From NCBI RefSeq assembly GCF_035581345.1, contig NZ_CP141608.1:1196001-1260000 (forward strand): a stretch of DNA of 64,000 bases, written 5' to 3'. The position numbers and the translations under genes are program-made. The stretch's first letter is position 1; the number at the start of each line of letters is the position of its first letter. The notes below the pieces were generated by a model, which worked only from the letters and a program-made list of their open reading frames with translations, was not told the DNA's origin and ran no database searches. Shown one piece after another: positions 51,414 to 60,932 of the stretch. The DNA is from Pseudomonas sp. JQ170C (GTDB lineage: Bacteria; Pseudomonadota; Gammaproteobacteria; Pseudomonadales; Pseudomonadaceae).

Positions 51414-52718
51414 GTGAAACCGGTCAAAGTAGGCATCTGTGGGTTGGGGACCGTCGGTGGCGGTACCTTCAATGTACTTCAGCGTAACGCCGAGGAGATC
51501 GCCCGCCGTGCCGGGCGTGGTATCGAAGTGGCACAGATTGCCATGCGTTCGCCAAACCCGAATTGCCAGATTACCGGTACCCCCATTACCGCTGATGTAT
51601 TCGAGGTCGCAACGAACCCGGAAATCGATATTGTCATCGAGCTGATCGGCGGCTACACCATCGCCCGCGAGCTGGTGCTCAAGGCCATCGAGAACGGCAA
51701 GCACGTGGTCACCGCCAACAAGGCGCTGATTGCCGTGCACGGTAACGAGATTTTCGCCAAGGCCCGCGAGAAGGGCGTCATCGTCGCCTTCGAAGCGGCC
51801 GTGGCTGGCGGCATCCCGGTGATCAAGGCCATCCGCGAAGGCCTGTCGGCCAACCGCATCAACTGGGTGGCTGGCATCATCAACGGTACCGGCAACTTCA
51901 TCCTCACCGAGATGCGTGAAAAAGGCCGTGCCTTCCCCGACGTGCTGGCTGAAGCCCAGGCGCTGGGTTATGCCGAAGCCGATCCGACCTTCGACGTCGA
52001 AGGTATCGATGCCGCGCACAAGCTGACCATCCTGGCGTCCATCGCCTTTGGTATTCCGCTGCAGTTCGACAAGGCCTACACCGAGGGCATCACCCAGTTG
52101 ACCACCGCCGACGTGAACTACGCCGAAGCGCTGGGCTACCGCATCAAGCACCTGGGCGTGGCCCGCAGCACCGCCAACGGCATCGAGCTGCGCGTCCACC
52201 CGACGCTGATCCCGGCCGACCGCCTGATCGCCAATGTCAACGGTGTGATGAACGCGGTCATGGTCAACGGCGATGCGGCAGGCTCCACCCTGTTCTACGG
52301 TGCCGGCGCCGGTATGGAACCGACCGCTTCCTCGGTGGTTGCCGACCTGGTGGACGTGGTTCGCGCCATGACTTCCGATCCGGAGAACCGCGTGCCGCAC
52401 CTGGCCTTCCAGCCAGACTCGCTGTCGGCTCACCCGATCCTGCCGATCGACGCCTGCGAAACCGCCTACTACCTGCGCATCCAGGCCAAGGATCACCCAG
52501 GCGTGCTGGCCCAGGTGGCGAGCATCCTCTCGGAGCGTGGCATCAACATCGAGTCGATCATGCAGAAAGAGGTCGAAGAGCAAGACGGCCTGGTACCGAT
52601 GATCCTGCTGACTCACCGCGTGGTCGAGCAGCGCATGAACGATGCCATCACCGCCCTGGAAGCCCTGCAGGATGTGGTCGGCAACGTGGTGCGTATCCGC
52701 GTCGAACAACTGAATTGA
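51414..52718 (+). CDS. hom: Homoserine dehydrogenase
   Basis: This 434-residue enzyme reduces aspartate semialdehyde to homoserine for threonine and methionine synthesis. The NAD(P) motif GLGTVGGGTFNVL is at residues 10-22. The catalytic region includes AAVAGGIPVIK and GIINGTGNFIL, and a C-terminal ACT domain begins near residue 350 (YYLRIQAKDHPGVLAQVASIL), which usually confers threonine feedback. The start is GTG at 51414 with GGGGAG upstream. thrC follows after a hairpin-forming spacer. Confidence 0.96.
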   Translation: MKPVKVGICGLGTVGGGTFNVLQRNAEEIARRAGRGIEVAQIAMRSPNPNCQITGTPITADVFEVATNPEIDIVIELIGGYTIARELVLKAIENGKHVVTANKALIAVHGNEIFAKAREKGVIVAFEAAVAGGIPVIKAIREGLSANRINWVAGIINGTGNFILTEMREKGRAFPDVLAEAQALGYAEADPTFDVEGIDAAHKLTILASIAFGIPLQFDKAYTEGITQLTTADVNYAEALGYRIKHLGVARSTANGIELRVHPTLIPADRLIANVNGVMNAVMVNGDAAGSTLFYGAGAGMEPTASSVVADLVDVVRAMTSDPENRVPHLAFQPDSLSAHPILPIDACETAYYLRIQAKDHPGVLAQVASILSERGINIESIMQKEVEEQDGLVPMILLTHRVVEQRMNDAITALEALQDVVGNVVRIRVEQLN

Positions 52719-52722
52719 CAAT

Positions 52723-52802
52723 AGCTGCAAGTGGCAAGCGGCAAGCTGCAAGTCAAAGCCGGATCGCGGTGACTTGTAGCGTGTAGCTTGTAGCTTGTAG
52801 CT
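52723..52802. repeat. Long imperfect hairpin repeat in the hom-thrC spacer
   Basis: A 32-nt left arm (52723-52754, AGCTGCAAG-type units) and a 32-nt right arm (52771-52802, TGTAGCTTG-type units) are inverted with a 16-nt loop. Several of the arm differences would be G-U pairs in RNA. Each arm is itself built of short tandem units. The guaB-guaA spacer carries a related motif. Confidence 0.7.
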
Positions 52803-52822
52803 CAAACCGAAGGTTTGTACCC

Positions 52823-54232
52823 ATGCGATATATCAGTACTCGTGGCCAGGCTCCGGCCCTGAATTTCGAAGATGTCCTGCTGGCGGGTCTCGCCAGCGAC
52901 GGCGGTCTGTACGTGCCGGAAAACCTGCCGCGCTTCACCCAGGAAGAGATCGCTTCCTGGGCCGGCCTGCCGTATCACGAGCTGGCTTTCCGAGTGATGC
53001 GTCCGTTCGTCACCGGCAGCATTGCCGATGCCGATTTCAAGAAGATTCTCGAAGAAACCTACGGCGAGTTCGCCCACGCTGCGGTCGCGCCGCTGCGTCA
53101 GCTGAACAGCAACGAATGGGTGCTGGAGCTGTTCCACGGCCCGACCCTGGCGTTCAAGGACTTTGCCCTGCAACTGCTCGGCCGCTTGCTCGATCACGTG
53201 CTGGCCAAGCGTGGCGAGCGCGTGGTGATCATCGGCGCCACCAGCGGTGACACCGGTTCGGCTGCCATCGAAGGCTGCCGCCGTTGCGACAACGTCGACA
53301 TCTTCATCCTGCACCCGCACCAGCGTGTGTCGGAAGTTCAGCGCCGCCAGATGACCACCATCTTCGGCGAGAACATCCACAACATCGCCATCGAAGGCAA
53401 CTTCGACGACTGCCAGGAAATGGTCAAGGCCAGCTTTGCCGACCAGGGCTTCCTCAAGGGCACTCGCCTGGTAGCAGTCAACTCGATCAACTGGGCGCGG
53501 ATCATGGCCCAGATCGTCTACTACTTCCACGCGGCCCTGCAGCTGGGCGGCCCGGCGCGTTCGGTGGCCTTCTCGGTACCGACCGGCAACTTCGGCGACA
53601 TCTTCGCCGGTTACCTTGCGCGCAACATGGGCCTGCCGATCAGCCAGTTGATCGTTGCCACCAACCGCAACGACATCCTGCACCGCTTCATGAGCGGCAA
53701 CCAGTACGTCAAGGAAACCCTGCACGCGACCCTGTCGCCGTCGATGGACATCATGGTGTCGTCGAACTTCGAGCGCCTGCTGTTCGACCTGCACGGTCGC
53801 AACGGCGCAGCCATCGCCGGGCTGATGGACAACTTCAAGCAGGGCGGCGGCTTCAGCGTCGACCAGGACCGCTGGACCGAAGCGCGCAAACTGTTCGATT
53901 CGCTGGCCGTCGATGACGCGCAAACCTGCGAGACCATCGCCGAAGTCTTCGCCCAGACCGGCGAAGTGCTCGACCCGCACACCGCCATCGGCGTCAAGGC
54001 CGCGCGCGAATGCCGTCGCAGCCTCGACACGCCCATGGTGGTGCTGGGTACCGCCCACCCGGTCAAGTTCCCGGAAGCGGTGGAAAAAGCCGGCGTCGGC
54101 AAGGCCCTGGAGCTGCCTGCTCACCTGAGCGACCTGTTCGCCCGGGAAGAGAAGTGCACGGTCCTGGCCAACGACCTCAAGGCCGTACAAGCCTTCGTCA
54201 GCCAGCACGGCAATCGCGGCAAGCCGCTGTAA
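52823..54232 (+). CDS. thrC: Threonine synthase
   Basis: This 469-residue PLP enzyme makes threonine from O-phosphohomoserine. The PLP lysine is K112 in LAFKDFALQ, and the phosphate cup is GATSGDTGSAAIEG. It is of the long class 1 (E. coli/yeast-like) type, starting MRYISTRG. It is the last gene of hom-thrC and is followed by a strong terminator. Confidence 0.96.
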   Translation: MRYISTRGQAPALNFEDVLLAGLASDGGLYVPENLPRFTQEEIASWAGLPYHELAFRVMRPFVTGSIADADFKKILEETYGEFAHAAVAPLRQLNSNEWVLELFHGPTLAFKDFALQLLGRLLDHVLAKRGERVVIIGATSGDTGSAAIEGCRRCDNVDIFILHPHQRVSEVQRRQMTTIFGENIHNIAIEGNFDDCQEMVKASFADQGFLKGTRLVAVNSINWARIMAQIVYYFHAALQLGGPARSVAFSVPTGNFGDIFAGYLARNMGLPISQLIVATNRNDILHRFMSGNQYVKETLHATLSPSMDIMVSSNFERLLFDLHGRNGAAIAGLMDNFKQGGGFSVDQDRWTEARKLFDSLAVDDAQTCETIAEVFAQTGEVLDPHTAIGVKAARECRRSLDTPMVVLGTAHPVKFPEAVEKAGVGKALELPAHLSDLFAREEKCTVLANDLKAVQAFVSQHGNRGKPL

Positions 54233-54250
54233 TTGCCCGATAGGCCCGCG

Positions 54251-54277
54251 AAAAAGCCCGTCTCAGACGGGCTTTTT
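54251..54277. terminator. Terminator of hom-thrC
   Basis: AAAAAGCCCGTC and GACGGGCTTTTT form a perfect 12-bp stem with a 3-nt loop and T-runs on both strands. Confidence 0.9.
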
Positions 54278-54323
54278 CGTTTCTACACTGGCCTTGGCCA
54301 GCCGCTACGGATCAGGAGTGTCA

Positions 54324-57300
54324 ATGAGCACAGGACGTCATGCAGTGGGGCTCATTCTGGGCTGCCTGCTGTGGCTATGCACGGGCAGCTGGGCCCAGGC
54401 CGCACAGAGCTTGCCCTTTACCCTGGTGCCGCCATTCACCGAACTTGAGCCGATGCAGCTGACCCCGGCGCAGCAGCAATGGCTGGGCCCTGCCCGAACC
54501 TTGCGGGTGGGTATTTCCTTTGCCGATTACGAGCCGGTGGACATCACCATCGACCGCAACCGCTACCAGGGTATCAGCGCCGACTACCTGAGCCTGGTTG
54601 CCCGGCGCCTGGGGGTAAAAACGCAAGTGCTGGCCTTCGCCCGGCGCGAGGAGGCTATCCAGGCCCTGCACAACGGTGTGATCGATGTACTGACCAGCGC
54701 CAATGGCTTCGAGCGTAGCGTGGCGGGCCTGGCCTTCACCGAGGACTACATCCCTGACCGCTCCATGGTGGTGGTGCGCGGCGGTGCATCCATGCCACCG
54801 GCCTCGTTGGCCGGGATGAAGATCGTCTTGCTCGACGGCTATGCCGATACCCGAGTGATGCATCACGTCTATCCCGACAGCCAGGTGATTCTTGCACCCA
54901 CGCTCAGCAGCGCCCTGGAGGCGCTCAACCAGGGTGAAGTCGACGCCTTCATCGGCAACGAGATCATCGTGCGGGCCTATAACGCGCTGCGTCCGTTTCT
55001 GGGGCTGCAAGTGGTCGGCCCCAGTGCCTTGCCGCCGATAGGATTCGCGTTTGCCGTGCGCGCTGAGGATCAGCCGTTGAAGGCGATGCTCAACCAGGCA
55101 CTGGCCAGTCTCGATGCGCCGGTACGGCGCGAAATCCTCGGACGCTGGACCTCGGGGCTGGGCTCGGATGTGGCCCACCAGCGTGTCGAGCTGACGGTTC
55201 AGGAGCGTGACTGGATCGCGCGGCACCCGACGGTCACCGTGGTGGGCAGCCAGTATCCACCCTACCTGTTTCGTAATCGCCAGGGCGCCTGGGTGGGCCT
55301 TAACAGCGATGTACTGGCAACCGTTGCGCAGTTGACCGGGCTGCAGTTCGTGTACGCGCCATCCTCGTCGATTGCCCAGAGCCTGGACCTGCTCAGGAGC
55401 GGCGCCGCCGACATGAGCACCACCTTGAGCGAAACCCCGGAGCGACGCGCATTCCTGGACTTCACCCATTCCCTGGGAGGGCAGAGCTGGGTGTTCATCG
55501 TGCGGCAGTCGCACCTGGGGCTGGCGTCGCTGGGCGACTTGGCCGGGCAGACGCTGGCGCTCCCTGCCCAGCACGCGCTGGAAAGCAGTATCCGCGAGGA
55601 ATACCCCGATGTTCGCCTGCTGTTGGTGGACTCCCTGGAGCAGGCGCGCGAGAAAGTGCGCAGTGGCGAGGCCGTGGCGACCATCGACAGTGAAGTCGGG
55701 GCCTACAGCATTGTGGGCAATGACCCGGTTTTGAAGGTCGGGCGCGGGGTTGATGGCAAGTGGGCGCCAGACCGGTTTTCGGTACGCCGCAGCGCGCCGG
55801 AGCTTGAGAGCATCCTCAACAAGTCCCTGGAAGCTTTCCCGGTCGCCGAGCTGCGCGCCATGCGCATGAAGTGGCTGGGCGCACTGGCCCCACCGGCACC
55901 GGCCTGGCAACGCATCGCACCCTGGGTGTACTGGGCCGTGGCCGCAGCGCTGCTGTTTGCGCTGGTGTCGCTGATCTGGAGCAGCCGGCTGCGTGTGCAG
56001 ATCAGGCAGCGCGAGCGGGCCGAAGAGGCGCTCAACGACCAGGTGGCGTTCAAGCGCGCCTTGCTCGATGGCATCCCCAATCCGATCTATGTCAGGGACC
56101 TGGAAGGGCGCTTGATCAGCTGCAACAAGAGCTACGAACAGGTTTTCTCGTTGCACCTGGCGGACGTCAAAGGGCGTCGCCTGACCGATATCGACGTGAT
56201 TCCGCCGGACCTGGCTGTTCAACTGCATGAGGACTATCTGAACCTGCTGCAAGATCCCAAGCCGGTGTTTGCCGACCGCCGCATCGAACATCACGGGCAA
56301 CGCATCGATGCCTATCAGTGGACCGTGCCGTTCTACCGTGCCGACGGCCAGTTGCAGGGGCTGCTCGGCGGCTGGATCGACATTACCGAGCGCAAGCAGC
56401 TGGAAGCAGACCTGGTGGAGGCCCGTCAGCAGGCCGAGCAGGCCAACCAGGCGAAAAGTGCGTTTCTGGCGACCATGAGCCATGAGATACGCACGCCGAT
56501 GGCGGTGATTATCGGTTTGCTGGAGCTTGAGCGCGAAACCGCACTGGCCACCGGTGCCGCGCCTTCGCCGGGGCTTGAGACCGCTCATCAGTCGGCCAGC
56601 GAGCTGATCGCGCTGATCGGCGACAGCCTGGACCTTGCACGGATCGAGGCCGGTAGCCTGCAACTGGCGCCGCAGGCCACGGCGTTGCGGCCGTTTGTGG
56701 AACGTGTCGTCGCGCTGTTCCGCGCACAGGCCCAGGCACAAGGGCTGGACCTGCAACTACAGATGACGGACGAGGCCCAGGGGACGTACTGGTTTGATCC
56801 GTTGCGCCTGCGCCAGGTGTTGGTGAATGTGCTGGGCAATGCGTTGAAGTTCACCCATGAAGGTCACGTCACCTTGCAGGTCACACGAACCGGCGAGCTG
56901 CTGCCGCAAGGCGTCGGCGTGTGCCTGAGCGTGCGCGACACCGGTATTGGCATCAGTGAGCAGCAGCAGACCGAGCTGTTCAGCCCGTTTGCCCAGGCCA
57001 GCGCGCAGTCTGCTGCGCAGTACGGCGGTTCTGGCCTGGGCTTGAGTATCTGCCGACAGTTGGTGGAACTGATGGGTGGCACGATCACCTTGCATAGCGC
57101 GCCCGGGGAGGGGACCGAAGTCAGGGTCATGCTGTTCCTTGAGCCCGTTGCCGAGGTGCAGAACACACCGGTAGCGGCGCCGGTTCAACGTCGGGCAGGG
57201 CCGGCGCGCAGGATATTGATCGTCGACGACCTTTCTGCCAGCCGCATGGTTATCAGCCAGCAGCTTGAGTTTCTCGGTCATCAGGTGTTGGCCGTCGACT

Positions 57301-57926
57301 CCGGCCAGGCCGCCCTGGATGCCTGGCAGGCCGAACGCTTCGACTTGGTGCTGAGCGATTGCAACATGCCCGTAATGAGTGGCTGCACATTGGCTCGCAC
57401 CCTACGGCAACGGGAGGCGCAGCTGAAGCGACCGGCCATTGCGATCGTCGGCTGCACGGCCAACGCGATGAAAGATGAACGCGCACGTTGCCTGGAGGCC
57501 GGCATGGATGAGCTGCTGGTCAAGCCCGTCTCGCTCGATCGCTTGTCGGCGCTGATCGAAACGCTGGCACCGCCTTGCAGCTTCCGGATCGAGGCACTGC
57601 AGCAGATGACCCAGGCCAACAACGCGGTGATGCTGCGCATGCTTGAAGAGCTGCGCAAGAACCTGCGTGACGAGCAAGGACACCTCCGCGAGGCGGTGGC
57701 GGACCTGGAATGGGAACGTATCAGGGCATCGCTGCACCGGCTCGAAGGGGTTGCCTGCCTGATCGACGCGCTGGCGTTGGCCCGTGCCTGCGCCGAACTG
57801 GGGCAAGCCACCCATGGGCAGCAGGCTGAAGCCACGCAGCAAGCCTGGTCGACACTGGAACGCGTGCTACAGCAGTTGCAGGTCGATGTGGAGGTTGAGC
57901 TGTCTAGGAATCGACTAGTGCTTTAG
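54324..57926 (+). CDS. BvgS/EvgS-like hybrid sensor histidine kinase (RocS1-like)
   Basis: This 1200-residue membrane kinase starts the signalling cluster. It has a signal segment (residues 1-27), two periplasmic SBP_bac_3 domains (about 60-285 and 300-520), a transmembrane helix (about 533-553), a PAS domain (about 570-690), HisKA with H720 (SHEIRTP), HATPase ([25 protein letters not shown]), a receiver with D1012 (LSDCNMP) and an Hpt domain with H1138 (LHRLEG). The complete phosphorelay is thus present. The layout matches RocS1/BvgS; the ligand is unknown. CAGGAG precedes the ATG. Confidence 0.9.
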   Translation: MSTGRHAVGLILGCLLWLCTGSWAQAAQSLPFTLVPPFTELEPMQLTPAQQQWLGPARTLRVGISFADYEPVDITIDRNRYQGISADYLSLVARRLGVKTQVLAFARREEAIQALHNGVIDVLTSANGFERSVAGLAFTEDYIPDRSMVVVRGGASMPPASLAGMKIVLLDGYADTRVMHHVYPDSQVILAPTLSSALEALNQGEVDAFIGNEIIVRAYNALRPFLGLQVVGPSALPPIGFAFAVRAEDQPLKAMLNQALASLDAPVRREILGRWTSGLGSDVAHQRVELTVQERDWIARHPTVTVVGSQYPPYLFRNRQGAWVGLNSDVLATVAQLTGLQFVYAPSSSIAQSLDLLRSGAADMSTTLSETPERRAFLDFTHSLGGQSWVFIVRQSHLGLASLGDLAGQTLALPAQHALESSIREEYPDVRLLLVDSLEQAREKVRSGEAVATIDSEVGAYSIVGNDPVLKVGRGVDGKWAPDRFSVRRSAPELESILNKSLEAFPVAELRAMRMKWLGALAPPAPAWQRIAPWVYWAVAAALLFALVSLIWSSRLRVQIRQRERAEEALNDQVAFKRALLDGIPNPIYVRDLEGRLISCNKSYEQVFSLHLADVKGRRLTDIDVIPPDLAVQLHEDYLNLLQDPKPVFADRRIEHHGQRIDAYQWTVPFYRADGQLQGLLGGWIDITERKQLEADLVEARQQAEQANQAKSAFLATMSHEIRTPMAVIIGLLELERETALATGAAPSPGLETAHQSASELIALIGDSLDLARIEAGSLQLAPQATALRPFVERVVALFRAQAQAQGLDLQLQMTDEAQGTYWFDPLRLRQVLVNVLGNALKFTHEGHVTLQVTRTGELLPQGVGVCLSVRDTGIGISEQQQTELFSPFAQASAQSAAQYGGSGLGLSICRQLVELMGGTITLHSAPGEGTEVRVMLFLEPVAEVQNTPVAAPVQRRAGPARRILIVDDLSASRMVISQQLEFLGHQVLAVDSGQAALDAWQAERFDLVLSDCNMPVMSGCTLARTLRQREAQLKRPAIAIVGCTANAMKDERARCLEAGMDELLVKPVSLDRLSALIETLAPPCSFRIEALQQMTQANNAVMLRMLEELRKNLRDEQGHLREAVADLEWERIRASLHRLEGVACLIDALALARACAELGQATHGQQAEATQQAWSTLERVLQQLQVDVEVELSRNRLVL

Positions 57927-57943
57927 GACTTATCTGATAGGTC
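57927..57943. promoter_or_regulatory. Dyad between the kinase and EAL genes
   Basis: GACTTATC-T-GATAGGTC has one mismatch in eight pairs. It starts at the first base after the kinase stop and lies 68 bp before the EAL gene. It is a possible operator or coincidence. Confidence 0.25.
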
Positions 57944-58010
57944 GCCGGGCACGCCTTCACTACAGTCGCACCGTGCTATCGCACATGTCGGCTACCGCGG
58001 GGAAGGGTTC

Positions 58011-59261
58011 ATGCGATCTTTGAAAGTCTTGATTCTGGAGGACCATCCATTCCAAATGATGGCCCTGCACCAGATGCTCAATGCCATTGGTGTATTCGAT
58101 GTGCTGACGGCCGAGTCGGTGGAAGATGCCGCCCGGGCACTGGAACGTCGTGGTCCGGTCGACATCGCCATCTGTGACTTGCAACTCGAGGGCGCCGATG
58201 GCTTGGCGATGATCCGGCACCTGGCGGACAACAAGCTGGCCTGCGCAGTGATCATTCACAGCAGCGCCGAACAATGCGTGATTGATGGCGTCGGTGACGT
58301 GGCTCGGCAATTGGGTCTGGAGGTACTGGGATGCTTCCAGAAAATGGCCAGCAATGTGGTGCTGCATCAGGTGCTAACGCGCTATGTGGAACATGGCAGC
58401 GCTTCCCCCAAGGTGCCCCCGGTGCCGCAGTATTCCGAGTTGCAGGCGTTGTCGGCGACTGAACTGGCCCGCAGCCAGAATCAATGGATCGCGCATTTTC
58501 AACCCAAGGTCAGTTTCGACGGCCAGTTGGTCGGCGTCGAAGCCTTGGCCCGCTGGCATCACCCCACCCTGGGGGTACTTTCACCGGCCCAGTTCTTTCC
58601 AGCCATCGAGCGGGCCGATCTGCTCGACACCTTGAGCCTGCATGTGCTGGAGCAGGCCCTGGCGCTCAGCGCCCGACACCGTGCACGCACTGGCCAGGCA
58701 ATGCCGGTGGCGGTAAACATCGCCCCGCAGCTGCTGGCACGGGAAGACTTCGGTGTCTTGGTAACCGTCGCGCTGGAACACCATGGCGTGCCGGCCAGCG
58801 CATTGACCCTGGAAATTGTCGAGACCCACGGCTGTGCGCTGGATTGCCAGCAGCTCGAAGAGCTGCTGCACCTGCGCATTCTCGGTTGCCACCTGTCCAT
58901 TGATGATTTTGGTACCGGCGTTTCCAACCTTCAGCGCTTGCTGGAGCTACCGTTCAGCGAGTTGAAACTCCCCAGCGAATTTGTCCGCGGCATGGCCCAG
59001 GACGGCAAGAAGGCCGCCGTGGTGGCCGGTGCACTGATGATGGCCCGGCGCATGGAACTGAGTGTGGTGGTCGAAGGGGTGGAGACGGTCGATGACCTAC
59101 TGGCGATCAAGGCGCTGGGGCGTCCGGTCATGCAAGGCTACTTCTTTGCCCGACCGATGCCGGAGGCCGAGCTTGAGCAATGGATCAATGATCGCAACCG
59201 TGCCGGCACGCCCCTGAGCGCCCCGGCCCAGCCAGCAGGTCAGCTCAAGCCCTGTGCCTGA
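58011..59261 (+). CDS. REC-EAL cyclic-di-GMP phosphodiesterase (RocR-like)
   Basis: This is a 416-residue response regulator with a receiver domain (residues 1-125, phosphoacceptor D56) and an EAL domain (about 155-400). The EAL residues are E177 (EALARW), N236, E268, D298/D299 (DDFGTG), K319, E355 (VVEGVE) and Q375. Relative to the RocR numbering I remember, each is shifted by two or three, so hydrolysis of c-di-GMP is expected. It lies 84 bp after the kinase and overlaps the NarL-type regulator tail to tail by 22 bp. Confidence 0.9.
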   Translation: MRSLKVLILEDHPFQMMALHQMLNAIGVFDVLTAESVEDAARALERRGPVDIAICDLQLEGADGLAMIRHLADNKLACAVIIHSSAEQCVIDGVGDVARQLGLEVLGCFQKMASNVVLHQVLTRYVEHGSASPKVPPVPQYSELQALSATELARSQNQWIAHFQPKVSFDGQLVGVEALARWHHPTLGVLSPAQFFPAIERADLLDTLSLHVLEQALALSARHRARTGQAMPVAVNIAPQLLAREDFGVLVTVALEHHGVPASALTLEIVETHGCALDCQQLEELLHLRILGCHLSIDDFGTGVSNLQRLLELPFSELKLPSEFVRGMAQDGKKAAVVAGALMMARRMELSVVVEGVETVDDLLAIKALGRPVMQGYFFARPMPEAELEQWINDRNRAGTPLSAPAQPAGQLKPCA

Positions 59262-59902
59262 AGGTAGAGAAACAACGCCGCGTCGTTGGCCACGCCCAGC
59301 TTGCGCATGGCATTGACCTTCTGCGTGCTGACGGTTTTTTTACTGCGATTGAGCAGGGCGGCAATCTCGTTCACGGTGTGGCCGGCGGCGAGCAGGCGGG
59401 AGACTTCCAGCTCCTTGGGTGACAGGGCCAGCGAGGCGCCGAGGCGGTCGCCGCGCCAGACGCCTTCCTGCAACAGCAACTGCTCGACCGACGTTGCCAG
59501 GTAGGTCCTGCCGCGCGGTATGCCTCGAATGGCCTGAGGCAGTTCCTGGGCGAGGCTTGCCTTGCTCAGCAGGCCCTTGACCCCGAGGTCGAGCATGGCG
59601 CGAAACAGTCCGGCATTGTTGAGCATGGTCACCACCAGGATCGGCAGCTGTGGAAAATGCCGGCGAATCTGCTCCAACAGCTTCAAGCCATCGTTCTGCT
59701 GATCGACCGGCATCATGAAGTCAGTCACCAACAAATCGCACTCCCTACGCTGCAGGTGCTCAATCAGTTGCTGGGGGCTGCCGGCTTCGGCAACCACGTG
59801 CACGCCAGGTATCTGCTCCAGAACAGCCCGCAAGCCAATGCGAAAGATCGGATGATCGTCCGCAAGGATGATGCGTAGTTCACGGGTGGGGGATGTACTC
59901 AA
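59240..59902 (-). CDS. NarL/FixJ-type response regulator (RocA1-like)
   Basis: This is a 220-residue regulator with a receiver domain (residues 9-125; D15/D16, phosphoacceptor D61 in TDFMMP) and a LuxR-type helix-turn-helix (about 155-215, LSPKELEVSRLLAAGHTVNEIAALLNRSKKTVSTQ). It is the likely DNA-binding output of the hybrid kinase. It lies 104 bp downstream of the binding-protein gene on the same strand, so these two may share a transcript. Confidence 0.88.
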   Translation of the reverse strand: MSTSPTRELRIILADDHPIFRIGLRAVLEQIPGVHVVAEAGSPQQLIEHLQRRECDLLVTDFMMPVDQQNDGLKLLEQIRRHFPQLPILVVTMLNNAGLFRAMLDLGVKGLLSKASLAQELPQAIRGIPRGRTYLATSVEQLLLQEGVWRGDRLGASLALSPKELEVSRLLAAGHTVNEIAALLNRSKKTVSTQKVNAMRKLGVANDAALFLYLQAQGLS

Positions 59903-60006
59903 TGCTGGCTCCGCTCGATGTTCATTGCCAAGTGAAGCACTGCTGCGCAGTCAGGTCACGCCTGATGTGCGGATGCGCCCCTTGTCGGAGGCTCAACTGG
60001 GAAGGC

Positions 60007-60885
60007 TCAAGGCTGTTCGTTGAAAAACTGCTGGCTGTCCTGCAGATAGTGCTCGCGCAGGTCAGGGTCCAGCCACTGGGCATAGAGCTTGGGCAGGACG
60101 GTACGGCGAATAGGCTGCAGGAGTTGATCGATATGGGTGATGGCTTCTCGCCCCAGCGGCGTATCGGAGCATCCCACATGGATGAACTGGTAGGGCGCCG
60201 CGCCCTTGAGCGGATAGAACCGGTAGTCATCTGTCGGCCAGCCTTGTTGCGCAAGCATGTAGCGCACCTCGGGCCAATAGCCGAGCAATAGCTGCAGGCG
60301 TCCGCGCTGTTGCATTTGCAGCAGGTTGGTGGCCGCATCATTGCCGTAATGGCGACTGACGGTGTTGCTTGGCAACGTCTTGAGCAGGGCATCGACCGGG
60401 GGGCTGTAGCTGCGCTCGGCGACGACACCCAGCTTGAGTGAGGTGCTGGTGAGCACTGCTTGCAGGTCTACGCGCTGATCCTTGATGAAGGGCGCCAATA
60501 GCGCCTGGTCTTGCCGGCGAACCACCAGGCCGCTGCTGAGCATGCCCAGGCTAGGCAGGGAGTAGTGAACAAAGCGTGCACGGTCGGCCGTCCAGAGCAG
60601 GGTTGGGTCGCAGGTGAAGCTAGGCTCCTGGAGCATCTGTATACCGCGTGCACGATTGACCCGAACGATGCTGTGATCATATTCGGGCATGTTCTCGATC
60701 AGCATGGGCAGCAGGAGGTCGATGACGCCCTGGCCTTTGCGCTCGCCTTCATAAATCGTCAGCGGGGGCAGGTCGCGCAGTAGCCATATCAGCCGTTCCT
60801 TGGCCCAGGCAGCACCCGGAAGGCCACTGCCCAGCAGGATGCACAGCAGCGTCGCCAGCAAGGTGCGGTGCCTGCACTTGATCAT
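60007..60885 (-). CDS. Periplasmic SBP-like protein (TIGR02285-type)
   Basis: This is a 292-residue protein with a signal peptide (about residues 1-28, GAAWA) and an SBP_bac_3-like fold, recalling the TIGR02285 group of uncharacterised periplasmic proteins. No ABC permease or ATPase is nearby. Its place upstream of the NarL-type regulator, next to a kinase with two SBP domains, suggests a sensing role (inference). No ligand-binding residues can be assigned with confidence. Confidence 0.75.
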   Translation of the reverse strand: MIKCRHRTLLATLLCILLGSGLPGAAWAKERLIWLLRDLPPLTIYEGERKGQGVIDLLLPMLIENMPEYDHSIVRVNRARGIQMLQEPSFTCDPTLLWTADRARFVHYSLPSLGMLSSGLVVRRQDQALLAPFIKDQRVDLQAVLTSTSLKLGVVAERSYSPPVDALLKTLPSNTVSRHYGNDAATNLLQMQQRGRLQLLLGYWPEVRYMLAQQGWPTDDYRFYPLKGAAPYQFIHVGCSDTPLGREAITHIDQLLQPIRRTVLPKLYAQWLDPDLREHYLQDSQQFFNEQP

Positions 60886-60932
60886 TTGCGAGTCTCCGCC
60901 GTCGAGCCGGGAACAGGGTAGAACACGGTGGC

